In this document: positions 5,763 to 13,113 of the stretch, piece by piece
How positions within the stretch are numbered: position 1 is the first letter of the stretch
How the letters are laid out: each line of letters opens with the position of its first letter
Origin: a virus
Reading direction: 5' to 3' (one strand)
Virus record (IMG/VR): IMGVR_UViG_3300046488_000110
Span: 1-51,101 of that record
DNA: 51,101 nt
Translations under genes and position numbers: made by a program
The notes under the pieces: model-generated
The model's input: only the letters and a program-made list of their open reading frames with translations
What the model was told of the DNA's origin: nothing
Databases searched by the model: none

Positions 5763-7738
5763 TGTTTTTGAACCGTTTTAGGAGCCCGTCCGTGGGTCTT
5801 GGTTTTTACGACGGCCTTCTCCCAGCCCGGCTGGTTTGCAATCAGATCCAGATATTTTGAAGCTGCCCGATATTGGATTCCCAGTTCAACGATGTCCGAT
5901 ATAGTGATGCTGTCTTTTTCGTCCATCAATTTCTGAACTTTTTCCCACTTAAAGATATTGACCCCCACGGGGGCATCCATGATCTCGCGCATGGTCAAGA
6001 GCTCGTCAGGAGGTAAGCTGGGAATAGGAATATTGGTTAAGAGCCAGATATCCACAAGATGGTTGACCGGTCGGCTGCGATGGGCGGCCTGGATGATTTC
6101 GTCCTCGCGCATAGCCTCTAAAACTGTTTGTAAATCCGGATCATTCCAGAAGCCGGAGACCGGGTAAGCGCGCCCCTGACCATCTGGAGCAATATAGTGA
6201 TAAGGTTGCTCGCGACTTATCCATTCAACCCGAAAGGCAGTATCTCGCTCAAAAAAGATCATCTTGGCCATGCGCACCACGGAGTAGATGTCTGGCTGAG
6301 GGGCGCCAACGATAAAGATTGCATCAACATCCTCGTACTCGTTTGTGCCGCGTGCTGCGTAAAAATGGCCTATTTTTATATTCTCCAGCTCAACAACAAA
6401 ATCTTTGTAGCTAATTACCGACGGCATCTGGTAGTTTCGTTCTCGGATAATGCGATTGATAAGATCCTTGGCCTGGCTGGCTTTAATGGTCGTCTTCCCG
6501 TCTTTTAGAATGCTGCTTTTGCCATTGGTCCGATCCACAACCTGGTATATTTTCCCTTGTTGGCGTGCTGTAGCATCGATAACTCTAACTTTGCGGCCAA
6601 ATATTCGCTCGTAGATAGCCGATTGTCCAGTAGCATCCAACCAGATAACGTGAAAAGGGAGCTGTTCTGGTTTATGGCGCAAAAGCAAGGACAAAAAACC
6701 GCCGGCCAGGATTATTCGATGCGGGTATGCCTGTCCGGCTTTTACCTGACCCGCTTCACGTTGTAATAGACTTACCAACGCTGGCAGGTGGAAATAAGAT
6801 ACCTCGCCGGCTTGCTCCGGTCGATGGATGTTGGTACCATAGGCAACTGCTTCAGTCGGAATCTTGTAACTTTGGCAGGCCTGCAGAACGTTATCCGGCC
6901 CTCCTAGAAACTCAAGCAACTCTGGACCCTGGATGCTGGTTTTGGCGTTTTGGGCAATAGTCATCATGTTAAATATGATCTCGGTCATGGCATCTGTAGT
7001 ATCCATACCTGCTGGGAGTATCCAACGTCCTGGGATGCGCCATTCGTGGACAAACGCACCGATCGGGGATTCATCTCCAAATAGAACGGAAAACTGCATA
7101 GGATGACCCATAGCCACATGCTGATGTTGGGTAAAAATAATCCGTTCCGGGCGTTTAGATTGGGCGTGATAAACGCAACCAGTTTTGACATAATCCCAAC
7201 CACAAACGCCCGAGCAAAAATCCATGGCGGCATAGCCTTTATTCAGCCACTCGGATATCTGACTAGCGTACAGACAAGTTTGAATTTTGCCCGTATCTTG
7301 ATCTTCGGTCTGGCGTGGTTGCCATTCATACCATTGGTTTGGCGCATTGCTTTTTGCCAGGATATCCTGGAAAAAATCATGGCGTGGACCGGCGTACTGG
7401 ATTCGATGCCCAGCTGCAGCCAGCTGCTCCACGATTTGAATGGCGGCTGTGGTTTTGCCAATTCCAGGGGATGCTTTTACCATTGCCATATCCTCGGGCT
7501 TTTCCTCTTTTAGATAATCTGTGATCCCGCTCCAAATGATCTGGCGCGCGCTATCAACGGATCCAGCCTGTGGTTTCCAGGTTGGTGGGATACAGGGCAC
7601 AAGTTTTCGTTCCTGAATGTTTGGCGGCTCAATGGTCGGCTTCCAATCGAAGTCGGGCTTTGCTGCCAGAATGCGTTCAACATAAGCGCGTAGCTGCTTG
7701 GACCCTGGGTTTGGGTTTGTCGATGTCGGGTTCTCCAT
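5732..7738 (-). CDS. helicase-like P-loop ATPase of the replication arm
   Basis: The 668-aa protein has Walker A PGIGKTT (91-97, K95), a Walker B-like VLFGDESP, and a late AAHRSRPV segment resembling helicase motif VI. The N-terminal 60 residues are proline-rich. A Cys-rich insertion (CSGVCGW..GCVYH) lies near residue 170. Overall it looks like a phage SF2-related or primase-associated helicase. Which reaction it drives cannot be read from sequence. The start has no good ribosome site and lies just after a strong hairpin (7748-7777), so expression may be controlled there. Confidence 0.7.
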   Translation of the reverse strand: MENPTSTNPNPGSKQLRAYVERILAAKPDFDWKPTIEPPNIQERKLVPCIPPTWKPQAGSVDSARQIIWSGITDYLKEEKPEDMAMVKASPGIGKTTAAIQIVEQLAAAGHRIQYAGPRHDFFQDILAKSNAPNQWYEWQPRQTEDQDTGKIQTCLYASQISEWLNKGYAAMDFCSGVCGWDYVKTGCVYHAQSKRPERIIFTQHQHVAMGHPMQFSVLFGDESPIGAFVHEWRIPGRWILPAGMDTTDAMTEIIFNMMTIAQNAKTSIQGPELLEFLGGPDNVLQACQSYKIPTEAVAYGTNIHRPEQAGEVSYFHLPALVSLLQREAGQVKAGQAYPHRIILAGGFLSLLLRHKPEQLPFHVIWLDATGQSAIYERIFGRKVRVIDATARQQGKIYQVVDRTNGKSSILKDGKTTIKASQAKDLINRIIRERNYQMPSVISYKDFVVELENIKIGHFYAARGTNEYEDVDAIFIVGAPQPDIYSVVRMAKMIFFERDTAFRVEWISREQPYHYIAPDGQGRAYPVSGFWNDPDLQTVLEAMREDEIIQAAHRSRPVNHLVDIWLLTNIPIPSLPPDELLTMREIMDAPVGVNIFKWEKVQKLMDEKDSITISDIVELGIQYRAASKYLDLIANQPGWEKAVVKTKTHGRAPKTVQKQGLFAHYIFN

Positions 7739-7747
7739 GTAGGTGGG

Positions 7748-7777
7748 GAGCCGGCCTGCTTGCGGACAGGCCGGCTC
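7748..7777. promoter_or_regulatory. strong GC hairpin ahead of the ATPase gene
   Basis: GAGCCGGCCTG and CAGGCCGGCTC form an 11-bp perfect stem with an 8-nt loop. On the minus strand it lies between the stop of the 152-aa gene and the ATG at 7738, followed by CCCACCTAC and no U-run. It could slow polymerase, protect RNA ends or block ribosome entry; it is not a classical terminator. Confidence 0.7.
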
Positions 7778-7786
7778 ACTATGGGG

Positions 7787-8245
7787 TTAGAAAGGCAGAC
7801 TATCGTCGATAGGTTGGAAAGCCGCCTGATCCACCTGGTAGCCGGCGCTGTCATCGAAGGCAGTCTCCGCCGGGTCTCCGCGCCCGTTGGATTGGACCCC
7901 GATCATAGACATCTTTTCCACGAGCTGGCCCCGGATGGCCCACTCTAGGCCGCGCCGTTCGGCTTCCGAGGCCTGGATTTCAGCATCGAAGGACAATATC
8001 TGTCCCCTGGCCGCAGCTTGCGCCTTGGTCATTTCGATCAGGGCTGGGTCAGCGGCATAGGCCTGTTGGGCAGCGGTTTTACGGGCTCCCTCGTTTTTAC
8101 CGGGCCAATCTTCTGGTGGGGTCATGGCCAGCATGCGAGCCTCTGCGTCCTGGGTAAGCTGCCACTCTTTGAAGCTGGCAGCTGCTTTATCTAGGTAAAG
8201 CTTTCCGAGGTTTAAACTGATTTCGATCATGCGGATTTGGTTCAT
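7787..8245 (-). CDS. helical protein with an SSB-like acidic C-terminal tip
   Basis: The 152-aa protein is mostly alpha-helical (residues 1-110, Ala/Glu/Gln rich, coiled-coil-like) and ends in PIDDSLPF. That tail matches the DDDIPF tip by which bacterial SSB recruits repair proteins, yet no OB fold is visible. The gene overlaps the recombination-type gene upstream as ATGA. It may be a mediator or annealing-protein partner that uses an SSB-like tail. The motif is seen; the role is inferred. Confidence 0.6.
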   Translation of the reverse strand: MNQIRMIEISLNLGKLYLDKAAASFKEWQLTQDAEARMLAMTPPEDWPGKNEGARKTAAQQAYAADPALIEMTKAQAAARGQILSFDAEIQASEAERRGLEWAIRGQLVEKMSMIGVQSNGRGDPAETAFDDSAGYQVDQAAFQPIDDSLPF

Positions 8246-9432
8246 CGGAAATCCTCCGGGATTTTGCTCTCGACGCTGATGGCGGCCAGGATGATATTGA
8301 GCTGAATGGCATTGTCGATCTCGGGCGCTTCCGCCTTGGCTTTCACGGCGTCGGCTATGCCGCGCAGACAGGCCAGCCGGTCAAAGTCCTTGGTCTTTAA
8401 CTCGGTGGCGACAAGGGGCAGGAAGGCCTCGTACCCCGGCCAGATCTTTTTGACGTGAGCGAGCATCTGTTCGGGTTTTTTGATATCGTCGCGACGACCC
8501 TGGAGAAATTTCAGGACTTTAGCGAGATCGGCCTTGCCACCGGTCTGGAAGTTGGCGGCGATATCCTTTTTCTTGGCTGCCCACACGCCTGGGTAGAGCT
8601 GTTCGCCGATGGTGTTGATTTCGGCGCCCTGGTTGCCATCGTTGGGAGGGGTGGAAGGAGGGGCCTTTGTTTCGGATGATGGGCCAGTCGTAGCTGGCAA
8701 TTCTTTAACTTCGCCCTCGATGGTGCCCTCAGGAAGCATCTGGGCCGCATTGGCCATCTCGATCTGCAAACGCACCCAGTCGGCGACCGGCTCAAGGCGC
8801 ACCAACCACTTGTTGACCCGGCTGCGTTTACCAGCCTGGTTGCCAAAACCGGGCGTGGTGATACTTTCCTGGACCCGGCGCAGGTTGAACAGGATACCGC
8901 GTAGTCCCAGCGGGTTCTCGGTGCGTGTCTCGTAGGTGGCCTGCAGGACGGACAAGATATTCAGAATGTCATGCTTGGAGTGGGTTTCCAAGGTAACGTA
9001 CCCAACAAAACCGGCCTCGATCAACTCGGGCACGATGATATCCAGGCGTCCGATGGCATCGTTCATGTAATCGCCCTTCTCATGACCGCCAGTGCAGGCT
9101 TTGGAGCCATGCACGTACTTGTCCTTTTCCAGCCAGACCGTCATCAGCTCGCCGTCACAGCGGTGCACCAATCCGGTGGCAGACCATATCTCCGCCCAGG
9201 TGGTAAATGCTTCTTGAGGTGTGGCGTAAGGGATGTACGCCTGGATCGCGTGAGGCTCCTTGCCGTAGGCTTCTTCAAAAGCCGCACAGATCTCCTTGCT
9301 CTCGCTGGTGAAGCGGAAGTGGTCCAGGTCCGGACCATACTGGCCGTTGACCTTTTCCCCGCCCTTGTGGAGTTTCCCTAAGCGGGGAAATCGAGATTGG
9401 ACCGTATCGGTAAGATTTTTAATAGGCGACAT
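8242..9432 (-). CDS. phage recombination-directionality-factor-like / metal-binding family protein
   Basis: The 396-aa protein begins IKNLTDTVQSRFPRLGKLHK and has a Cys/His-containing core (LVHRCDG, KACTGGHEKGDY). This resembles the widespread phage family often named recombination directionality factor-like or hydrolase/metal-binding protein, found next to annealing and SSB genes. A Pro/Ser/Thr linker near residues 245-270 joins a helical C-terminal domain. Context (SSB-like tip protein downstream, an 87-aa partner upstream) supports a recombination module. The family match is by memory of the motif and moderate. Confidence 0.55.
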   Translation of the reverse strand: MSPIKNLTDTVQSRFPRLGKLHKGGEKVNGQYGPDLDHFRFTSESKEICAAFEEAYGKEPHAIQAYIPYATPQEAFTTWAEIWSATGLVHRCDGELMTVWLEKDKYVHGSKACTGGHEKGDYMNDAIGRLDIIVPELIEAGFVGYVTLETHSKHDILNILSVLQATYETRTENPLGLRGILFNLRRVQESITTPGFGNQAGKRSRVNKWLVRLEPVADWVRLQIEMANAAQMLPEGTIEGEVKELPATTGPSSETKAPPSTPPNDGNQGAEINTIGEQLYPGVWAAKKKDIAANFQTGGKADLAKVLKFLQGRRDDIKKPEQMLAHVKKIWPGYEAFLPLVATELKTKDFDRLACLRGIADAVKAKAEAPEIDNAIQLNIILAAISVESKIPEDFR

Positions 9433-9695
9433 TACTTTGCTCCTTCTGGTTGTAATTCAGATGGCAGACCCAAAAAGGCCTGCTTGATATCCATCGAGCC
9501 GTTATTTTTGACGGCAGGGACGGCATTGGCTTTTACATTTTCCTTGGCCATCGACCAAAGATCGTGCATAGCCTGGTCAAGGTTCTCTCCTTCGTCGACG
9601 TCGGCCCATAACGTGCAGTCGATGGTGGCGCTGTTGTAATCCCCTAAGTTGAACTTGCGCCCATAGGTGACTGAAACGGTTTTGATTTTAGGCAT
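9432..9695 (-). CDS. conserved phage early protein (87 aa)
   Basis: The protein starts MPKIKTVSVTYGRKFNLGDY and continues NSATIDCTLWADVDEGENLD, a pattern I recognise as a small protein accompanying phage recombination genes. The first half is beta-rich and the second half helical. Its stop overlaps the next ATG (TAATG), so the two are translationally coupled. No reaction is known. Confidence 0.7.
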   Translation of the reverse strand: MPKIKTVSVTYGRKFNLGDYNSATIDCTLWADVDEGENLDQAMHDLWSMAKENVKANAVPAVKNNGSMDIKQAFLGLPSELQPEGAK

Positions 9696-9711
9696 TCTGT
9701 TCCTCCATTTT

Positions 9712-9939
9712 TTATCGGTTGTTCGGTTTGTCAGGATCGCTTGGTTGCGGGATTGCTTTTAGTAGCGAGATGATCTTGTACAGGTGATAGATGGTCTTAG
9801 CCATGACCCGCAGCAGATCGTCTCGGCTGGAATTGCAATTCAGCACAGGCTGAATATTCTCGATGGCCTCAGCAGCCTGCATGATGGCATCATCTCTCGC
9901 CCACTGCGCGTCACGCGGCCAGGGCTTAGGCTTGGTCAT
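9712..9939 (-). CDS. hypothetical protein (75 aa)
   Basis: ATG 9939 is preferred: GAGG lies 9 nt ahead, and it overlaps the end of the membrane-protein gene by 14 nt. The longer frame to 9981 lacks a site. The product begins MTKPKPWPRDAQWARDDAIM and is otherwise helical. No family is recognised. Confidence 0.65.
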   Translation of the reverse strand: MTKPKPWPRDAQWARDDAIMQAAEAIENIQPVLNCNSSRDDLLRVMAKTIYHLYKIISLLKAIPQPSDPDKPNNR

Positions 9940-10300
9940 CACGGGCCTCGTTGATCGCCTGTTCGGCGGTCTGATGAGCATGCTCCAGTTGACGGGTAAT
10001 TTCAGCCTGGCGCTGGCGGATGGTCTTGACGATCTCGCCCACGATCATCGGGGTGCCGGAGCAGATAAAACATACGCCGGTGATCACGACGGCGGGCCAA
10101 TCGGTCAGAGCGTCCATCAGGGCAATACCGATCATCGTGATAGAAACACCTGCCACAACTAGCAGGCTGGTATAGCCGCGCTTGCGTTCGTCCAGCCAGT
10201 AGACAAATACCGCATAGACAACGCCGAACATCAGCAGGCCGAAAAGCAGACCGATCAGACCGGCCAGCGTCCCATTGGCGACCGGTTGAACTCCGCTCAT
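9926..10300 (-). CDS. three-TM membrane protein
   Basis: I start at ATG 10300 (GGAGCCGGG ahead, ATGA overlap with the gene upstream). The 124-aa product has hydrophobic segments near residues 10-35, 45-65 and 68-90, then a charged coiled-coil-like C-terminus (RQRQAEITRQLEHAHQTAEQ). It is an early inner-membrane protein of unknown function; superinfection exclusion is a guess only. Confidence 0.7.
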   Translation of the reverse strand: MSGVQPVANGTLAGLIGLLFGLLMFGVVYAVFVYWLDERKRGYTSLLVVAGVSITMIGIALMDALTDWPAVVITGVCFICSGTPMIVGEIVKTIRQRQAEITRQLEHAHQTAEQAINEARDDQA

Positions 10301-10491
10301 AATCCCGGCTCCGTTATGGTAGTAATCTCGAGGCATGGATCAGGAACGTTCGCCACCACCGGCTCGACCGCATCTCTTTGGTAGATCAGGATGCTCATAA
10401 TGGTGTGGATCGCTGCCCGGAATGCGATCGGATCATAAATTTCGAGGGGTTTCGAAAGGTCTGTGTCAGGTTCTTGGCTTATGAATGTCAT
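10297..10491 (-). CDS. hypothetical protein (64 aa)
   Basis: GGAGG lies 7 nt before ATG 10491, and both ends overlap neighbours as ATGA, so this is a real operon member. The sequence (IYDPIAFRAAIHTIMSILIY) suggests one amphipathic helix. No recognised family. Confidence 0.7.
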   Translation of the reverse strand: MTFISQEPDTDLSKPLEIYDPIAFRAAIHTIMSILIYQRDAVEPVVANVPDPCLEITTITEPGL

Positions 10492-10799
10492 GATTGCGCC
10501 TCCGGGAGAATACCCACACGATGGGCCAGCTCAGCCATTGTCATTTGGGGCTGGTAGGACTTATAGGCCTGATCGTATACGTCGTGGCAGGCTTTCCAGG
10601 TGTGCTCATCAGGTCGCCACTCGGTAAAGTAGTTCTCAAACTGCTGCCACTCTTCCCCAGAGATCGGGAGTTTGTCGAACATGCGGCGGGAGAGCGAACA
10701 CTCTCCTTGCCAGTAAGAGCTATTTGGATTTGAGATTTCTTTGACCGTATAGGGCGGCCAGCAGTTATTGAAGTTTTTTTCGTAGAAGGTCGTGGCCAT
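10488..10799 (-). CDS. hypothetical protein (103 aa)
   Basis: ATG 10799 is chosen (GGCGGTGGTG ahead; it overlaps the preceding stop as TGATG). The longer frame to 10874 reads through the upstream gene. The protein starts MATTFYEKNFNNCWPPYTVK and is rich in Trp, Tyr and His, with a helical C-terminus (TMAELAHRVGILPE). No known domain is recognised. Confidence 0.65.
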   Translation of the reverse strand: MATTFYEKNFNNCWPPYTVKEISNPNSSYWQGECSLSRRMFDKLPISGEEWQQFENYFTEWRPDEHTWKACHDVYDQAYKSYQPQMTMAELAHRVGILPEAQS

Positions 10800-11068
10800 C
10801 ACACCACCGCCAGAAGGAGGATGCTTATAAGGATTACGACGACAATCAGGCCGACTTTTACAAACCACTTCCACAGAGCGTGGGAGAGACCCTTGGGAAG
10901 ATCATGGTCAGGAACAGGTTGTCCTTCACCCCGGTAGGGACCTTCGAGCATCGTTACTACACAATGAGAACCACCGTTCTGGCGTGTGACTGCTTTGGGA
11001 GGCTTAGCGAGCTTTATAAAATCGTGGCCGGTCTTATAGTGGCCATAACAAAAGGCTTGTTTAGCCAT
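10799..11068 (-). CDS. small protein with C-terminal membrane anchor
   Basis: GGAGG sits 6 nt before ATG 11068. The 89-aa product has a soluble N-terminal part (MAKQAFCYGHYKTGHDF) and one C-terminal transmembrane helix (VGLIVVVILISILLLAVV), the layout of a tail-anchored protein. It overlaps both neighbours. Function unknown. Confidence 0.7.
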   Translation of the reverse strand: MAKQAFCYGHYKTGHDFIKLAKPPKAVTRQNGGSHCVVTMLEGPYRGEGQPVPDHDLPKGLSHALWKWFVKVGLIVVVILISILLLAVV

Positions 11069-11288
11069 GCTTGGCCTCCTTGGCTGTTGCGACAAAGCGC
11101 GGGTTACATCCGGAGTCGATCAATTTAATAGCCACTCTCACGAGGGCCTGGGCGTCTGCGTAAATTTCGGCCTGGTTGATGTCATTACGATCTAAAGCCT
11201 TCATGTGCTCGATTGATAACTCGGCGGATGCTTTACAAAGGTCATTTAGGATTTTGTCGAACCTGCGCTGGCGTTTATTTTTTGACAT
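11061..11288 (-). CDS. hypothetical helical protein (75 aa)
   Basis: AGGAGG precedes ATG 11288. The product is basic at the N-terminus (MSKNKRQRRFDKI) and helical afterwards. It overlaps the upstream membrane-protein gene by 14 nt and the downstream one by 8 nt. Nothing in it identifies a function. Confidence 0.65.
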   Translation of the reverse strand: MSKNKRQRRFDKILNDLCKASAELSIEHMKALDRNDINQAEIYADAQALVRVAIKLIDSGCNPRFVATAKEAKHG

Positions 11289-11460
11289 CGAAAGCCTCCT
11301 TATTGCCGATCGCCGCCCCGGCGAGAAACATTAGCATAAAAAAAACAAGCAAATACACGACACCCCCAACGGTCAATGCTGCAAGTGCCCCAAAAAATAG
11401 CCGGGCAACGGCCCCCCAAAATAGGCCGCAGAATATTGACATAACAAGATATGTTTTCAT
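11275..11460 (-). CDS. two-TM small membrane protein (61 aa)
   Basis: GGAG lies 9 nt before ATG 11460. Nearly all of the protein is hydrophobic (segments near 5-25 and 28-52) with a charged end (NKEAFDVKK). Start and stop overlap neighbours, so the cluster 11061-11588 is one coupled block of tiny, mostly membrane-directed early proteins. Confidence 0.7.
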   Translation of the reverse strand: MKTYLVMSIFCGLFWGAVARLFFGALAALTVGGVVYLLVFFMLMFLAGAAIGNKEAFDVKK

Positions 11461-11588
11461 GATTTATCTCCAGGAGACTTGCGCATGGCAGAAACAAAGC
11501 AGACGGCGGCGGCCACGAGCATCAGATAGAGGATCAGTGCTCCAATAAGAGGGTTGACATTTAAGAGGAGTTGATTTATTATGGACAT
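11457..11588 (-). CDS. single-TM micro-protein (43 aa)
   Basis: The ORF reads MSIINQLLLNVNPLIGALIL and goes on through YLMLVAAAVCFVSAM to a charged end, RKSPGDKS. AAGGA lies 6 nt before ATG 11588, and the stop TGA overlaps the ATG of the next gene (TCATGA). One transmembrane helix fills most of the protein. Being this short, it would be missed by a length cut-off. Confidence 0.65.
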   Translation of the reverse strand: MSIINQLLLNVNPLIGALILYLMLVAAAVCFVSAMRKSPGDKS

Positions 11589-11610
11589 AATCTATCCTTT
11601 CAGTAGGGCA

Positions 11611-11641
11611 AAGCTCCCGTACATCCCCGTGGCGGGAGTTT
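11611..11641. repeat. small inverted repeat between RHH gene and membrane cluster
   Basis: CTCCCG (11614-11619) and CGGGAG (11633-11638) form a 6-bp stem extended by flanking A/T pairs. On the plus strand it is followed by TTTTGCGTTTT, on the minus strand by CTTTGCC. It may be a weak terminator or attenuator after the regulator gene. Confidence 0.4.
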
Positions 11642-11652
11642 TGCGTTTTAAG

Positions 11653-11841
11653 TTACTCGGCTGTAGGAAGAACCGGCTTTTGTTCAGCGCTTTGGGCCTT
11701 CTTCATGTCATCCCATTCCTGGATGATGATTTGAAGGGCAGCGCTAAAGTTGTTGTTACGAGTGTGCTTTTTTGCAACCTTCTCGACGATCTTTCGATCT
11801 TCAGGGTAAAGAGAGACCGATTGCTTTTTGACTATTTGCAT
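11653..11841 (-). CDS. ribbon-helix-helix regulator (Arc/MetJ/CopG-like)
   Basis: ATG 11841 is chosen because GGAGG lies 6 nt ahead; ATG 11853 has none. The 62-aa product MQIVKKQSVSLYPEDRKIVE has the beta strand (QSVSLYPED) and two helices of a ribbon-helix-helix fold. It is the first gene of the minus arm, 40 nt below its promoter and beside an array of GTAATA-like repeats. It is therefore a likely repressor of its own promoter and of the divergent plus-strand promoter. The fold is by pattern; the target is inferred. Confidence 0.65.
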   Translation of the reverse strand: MQIVKKQSVSLYPEDRKIVEKVAKKHTRNNNFSAALQIIIQEWDDMKKAQSAEQKPVLPTAE

Positions 11842-11881
11842 GTTCGCCTCCATTTGGTCAAGTAATTATTGCGTCTTTACA

Positions 11882-11910
11882 AATATACACCCAATATTAC
11901 TAAGTGTCAA
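11882..11910 (-). promoter_or_regulatory. main early promoter of the minus arm
   Basis: TTGACA (11910-11905), a 17-bp spacer and TATATT (11887-11882) make a near-consensus sigma70 promoter, with TG just ahead of the -10. Transcription should start near 11875 and read the regulator and the whole replication arm. Confidence 0.85.
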
Positions 11911-11960
11911 GGGGGTAATACCCAAAAGTATTGTAATATCCGTGTAATATTCTTGGTATT
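11893..11960. promoter_or_regulatory. operator-like repeat array in the divergent control region
   Basis: GTAATA occurs three times on the plus strand (11915, 11933, 11944), with inverted copies as TATTAC (11895-11900) and GTATT-type half-sites (11929, 11956). They cover the -35 of the minus promoter and the upstream part of the plus promoter. Short repeated half-sites next to a ribbon-helix-helix gene are typical operators of that family. Confidence 0.6.
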
Positions 11961-11982
11961 AGTGTGGTGTTTATGGTAGAAT
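11953..11982 (+). promoter_or_regulatory. extended -10 promoter of HNH leader copy 2
   Basis: TTGGTA (11953-11958), an 18-bp spacer and TAGAAT (11977-11982) preceded by TGG form an extended -10 promoter. Its hexamer ends 6 nt before helix a of the leader RNA, exactly as in the other three copies. It diverges from the main early promoter and overlaps the operator-like array. Confidence 0.7.
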
Positions 11983-11988
11983 AGGGGA

Positions 11989-12087
11989 GTCACAGGGCAA
12001 GCAGTTTTATTTGCCAACAAAAGCCCGCTACTCTACGAAACTGCTGACCTGTGACAAGCAAGGCAAACGTAGGGCGGCGGGCCTTTG
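11989..12087 (+). ncRNA. homing-endonuclease leader RNA, copy 2 (99 nt)
   Basis: Segments in order: a 11989-12007 (GTCACAGG..AGCAGTTT), c 12010-12015 (TTTGCC), d 12018-12037, a' 12038-12055 (AAACTGCT..CCTGTGAC), linker AAGCAA, c' 12062-12067 (GGCAAA), d' 12068-12087. a/a' gives 8+8 bp around a small internal loop, and c/c' 6 bp. d/d' spans 20 positions with two G-U and two A-C. The ATG at 12100 follows 12 nt after d'. Layout, spacer lengths and the TTTGCC/GGCAAA pair match copy 3. Confidence 0.75.
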
Positions 12088-12099
12088 TTTAGAAAATAA

Positions 12100-12621
12100 A
12101 TGGGTGAGCTATCGAGAGCAGAAAAAATGAGAAAAACACTCGAAGAAAGATTTTGGAGTAAGCTAACAAAAACGGATGGCTGTTGGGAATGGGCGGGGTA
12201 TATTGATGAGGATGGATATGGGATCTTTAAAATAAACGGGAACCCATTAAGAGCGCACCGTATTTCTTATTTGCTCTTGGTTGGCCCTATTCCTCCTGGA
12301 TTATTGGTTTGCCATAAATGCGATAATCGTAAGTGCGTCAATCCAGATCATTTATTTCTGGGAACACATCTTGATAATTCTATCGACTGTATAAAAAAAG
12401 GACGTAGAGCAAAGCATCCCAAGCAACCAGCGCGTCCAAATTGTTGTGGAGAGAAAATACCAAGTCACAAATTAACGAATAATCAAGTCATCGAAATACG
12501 TTCCCTGTTGGAAGTGACACCCGTAAGAAAACTCGCAAGAATGTATCATGTTGCTCCTATAACTATTAGGGACATAAAGTTAAATCGAAGTTGGAAACAC
12601 TTGATTGATTTGTCGTCCTAA
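12100..12621 (+). mobile_element. HNH homing endonuclease (HNH_3 type)
   Basis: The 173-aa protein reads ERFWSKLTKTDGCWEWAGYI, then GYGIFKINGNPLRAHRISY and VCHKCDNRKCVNPDHLFLG: the CWxW..AHR..CxxxxCxNPxHLxLGT pattern of HNH_3 phage endonucleases. A C-terminal helix-turn-helix (KLARMYHVAPITIRDIKL) would bind DNA. I keep ATG 12100 because its distance from the leader RNA equals that of the other copies; ATG 12127 is the alternative. The gene is AT-rich and is followed by an intrinsic terminator, so the unit promoter-leader-gene-terminator is self-contained. Confidence 0.88.
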
Positions 12622-12670
12622 AAAATATTACAATCTTTATAGATAATCACTTGTGTTTTGTTAAAAAAGG

Positions 12671-12702
12671 TGCTAAACTGAAAATTAGCATCTTTTTATT
12701 TT
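12671..12702 (+). terminator. intrinsic terminator after the HNH gene
   Basis: TGCTAA and TTAGCA pair around an 8-nt loop, followed at once by TCTTTTTATTTT. It ends the HNH transcript and separates it from the lysis and packaging operon. No convincing sigma70 promoter for the late operon is visible between here and 12756, so late transcription may need a phage factor or begin inside this stretch. Confidence 0.75.
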
Positions 12703-12755
12703 GGAGCGGCCCCGCATGCCGCTTCCCCCACAAATTCGGGTAGGAGGATAGACCC

Positions 12756-12944
12756 TTGCCATCAACAACAATCAAGTATTTTACCTACGAACACTTGCCA
12801 CCCAAATTGCAGGAAATCAGTAAGCCAATTGCAGAGCTTGCAAAACTGATGGAAGAAACCCTGCCAGATGGTCCGGAGAAATCCGCTGGAATGCGCAAGC
12901 TTCTCGAAGCAAAAGATTGTTTCGTCCGCTCAATATTGCCGTAA
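12756..12944 (+). CDS. Acb2/Tad1 hairpin-family protein (probable anti-CBASS/anti-Thoeris sponge)
   Basis: TTG start behind TAGGAGGATAGACCC. The 62-aa product contains FTYEHLPPKLQEISKPIAEL and LPDGPEKSAGMRKLLEAKDC, then FVRSIL. This is the two-helix signature I know from phage proteins classed as Acb2/Tad1 hairpin domain (HLPxxLQxxSxP..LP..PE+..ALRKLLEAKDxxVR). Acb2 and Tad1 sequester cyclic nucleotide signals made by CBASS and Thoeris. Whether this member binds a ligand is untested. It is the first gene of the lysis and packaging operon, a common place for such proteins. Confidence 0.65.
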   Translation: MPSTTIKYFTYEHLPPKLQEISKPIAELAKLMEETLPDGPEKSAGMRKLLEAKDCFVRSILP

Positions 12945-12957
12945 GGAGGGTAGACCC

Positions 12958-13101
12958 ATGACAAAAAATATCGGATTGTTACTTCTGGGCATTTGGCTAA
13001 TCATCTATGGATTAGCTTATTTTTTAAAAGTTGATGGCGCAGGAGTCGTGCTTGCTGTCCTTGCCATCGTTGCCGGAATCTTTATTCTGATTGGTCGCTA
13101 A
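12958..13101 (+). CDS. small membrane protein (47 aa)
   Basis: TAAGGAGGGTAGACCC precedes ATG 12958. Two hydrophobic stretches (IGLLLLGIWLIIYGLAYFL; VVLAVLAIVAGIFILIG) fill the protein. It is most likely a holin partner or a cell-envelope protein of the lysis cluster. Confidence 0.7.
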   Translation: MTKNIGLLLLGIWLIIYGLAYFLKVDGAGVVLAVLAIVAGIFILIGR

Positions 13102-13113
13102 AGGAGATATCCC

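Noticed and set aside
11989-12087. IscB/TnpB-type guide RNA (HEARO-like)
   Set aside because: The adjacent proteins have no RuvC domain and the RNA precedes small HNH/GIY-YIG homing enzymes; order and size of helices do not fit what I know of those RNAs.
11400-12700. Lysogeny module (CI/Cro plus integrase)
   Set aside because: Only a ribbon-helix-helix regulator and an operator-like array are present; no helix-turn-helix repressor pair or intact integrase was found anywhere.
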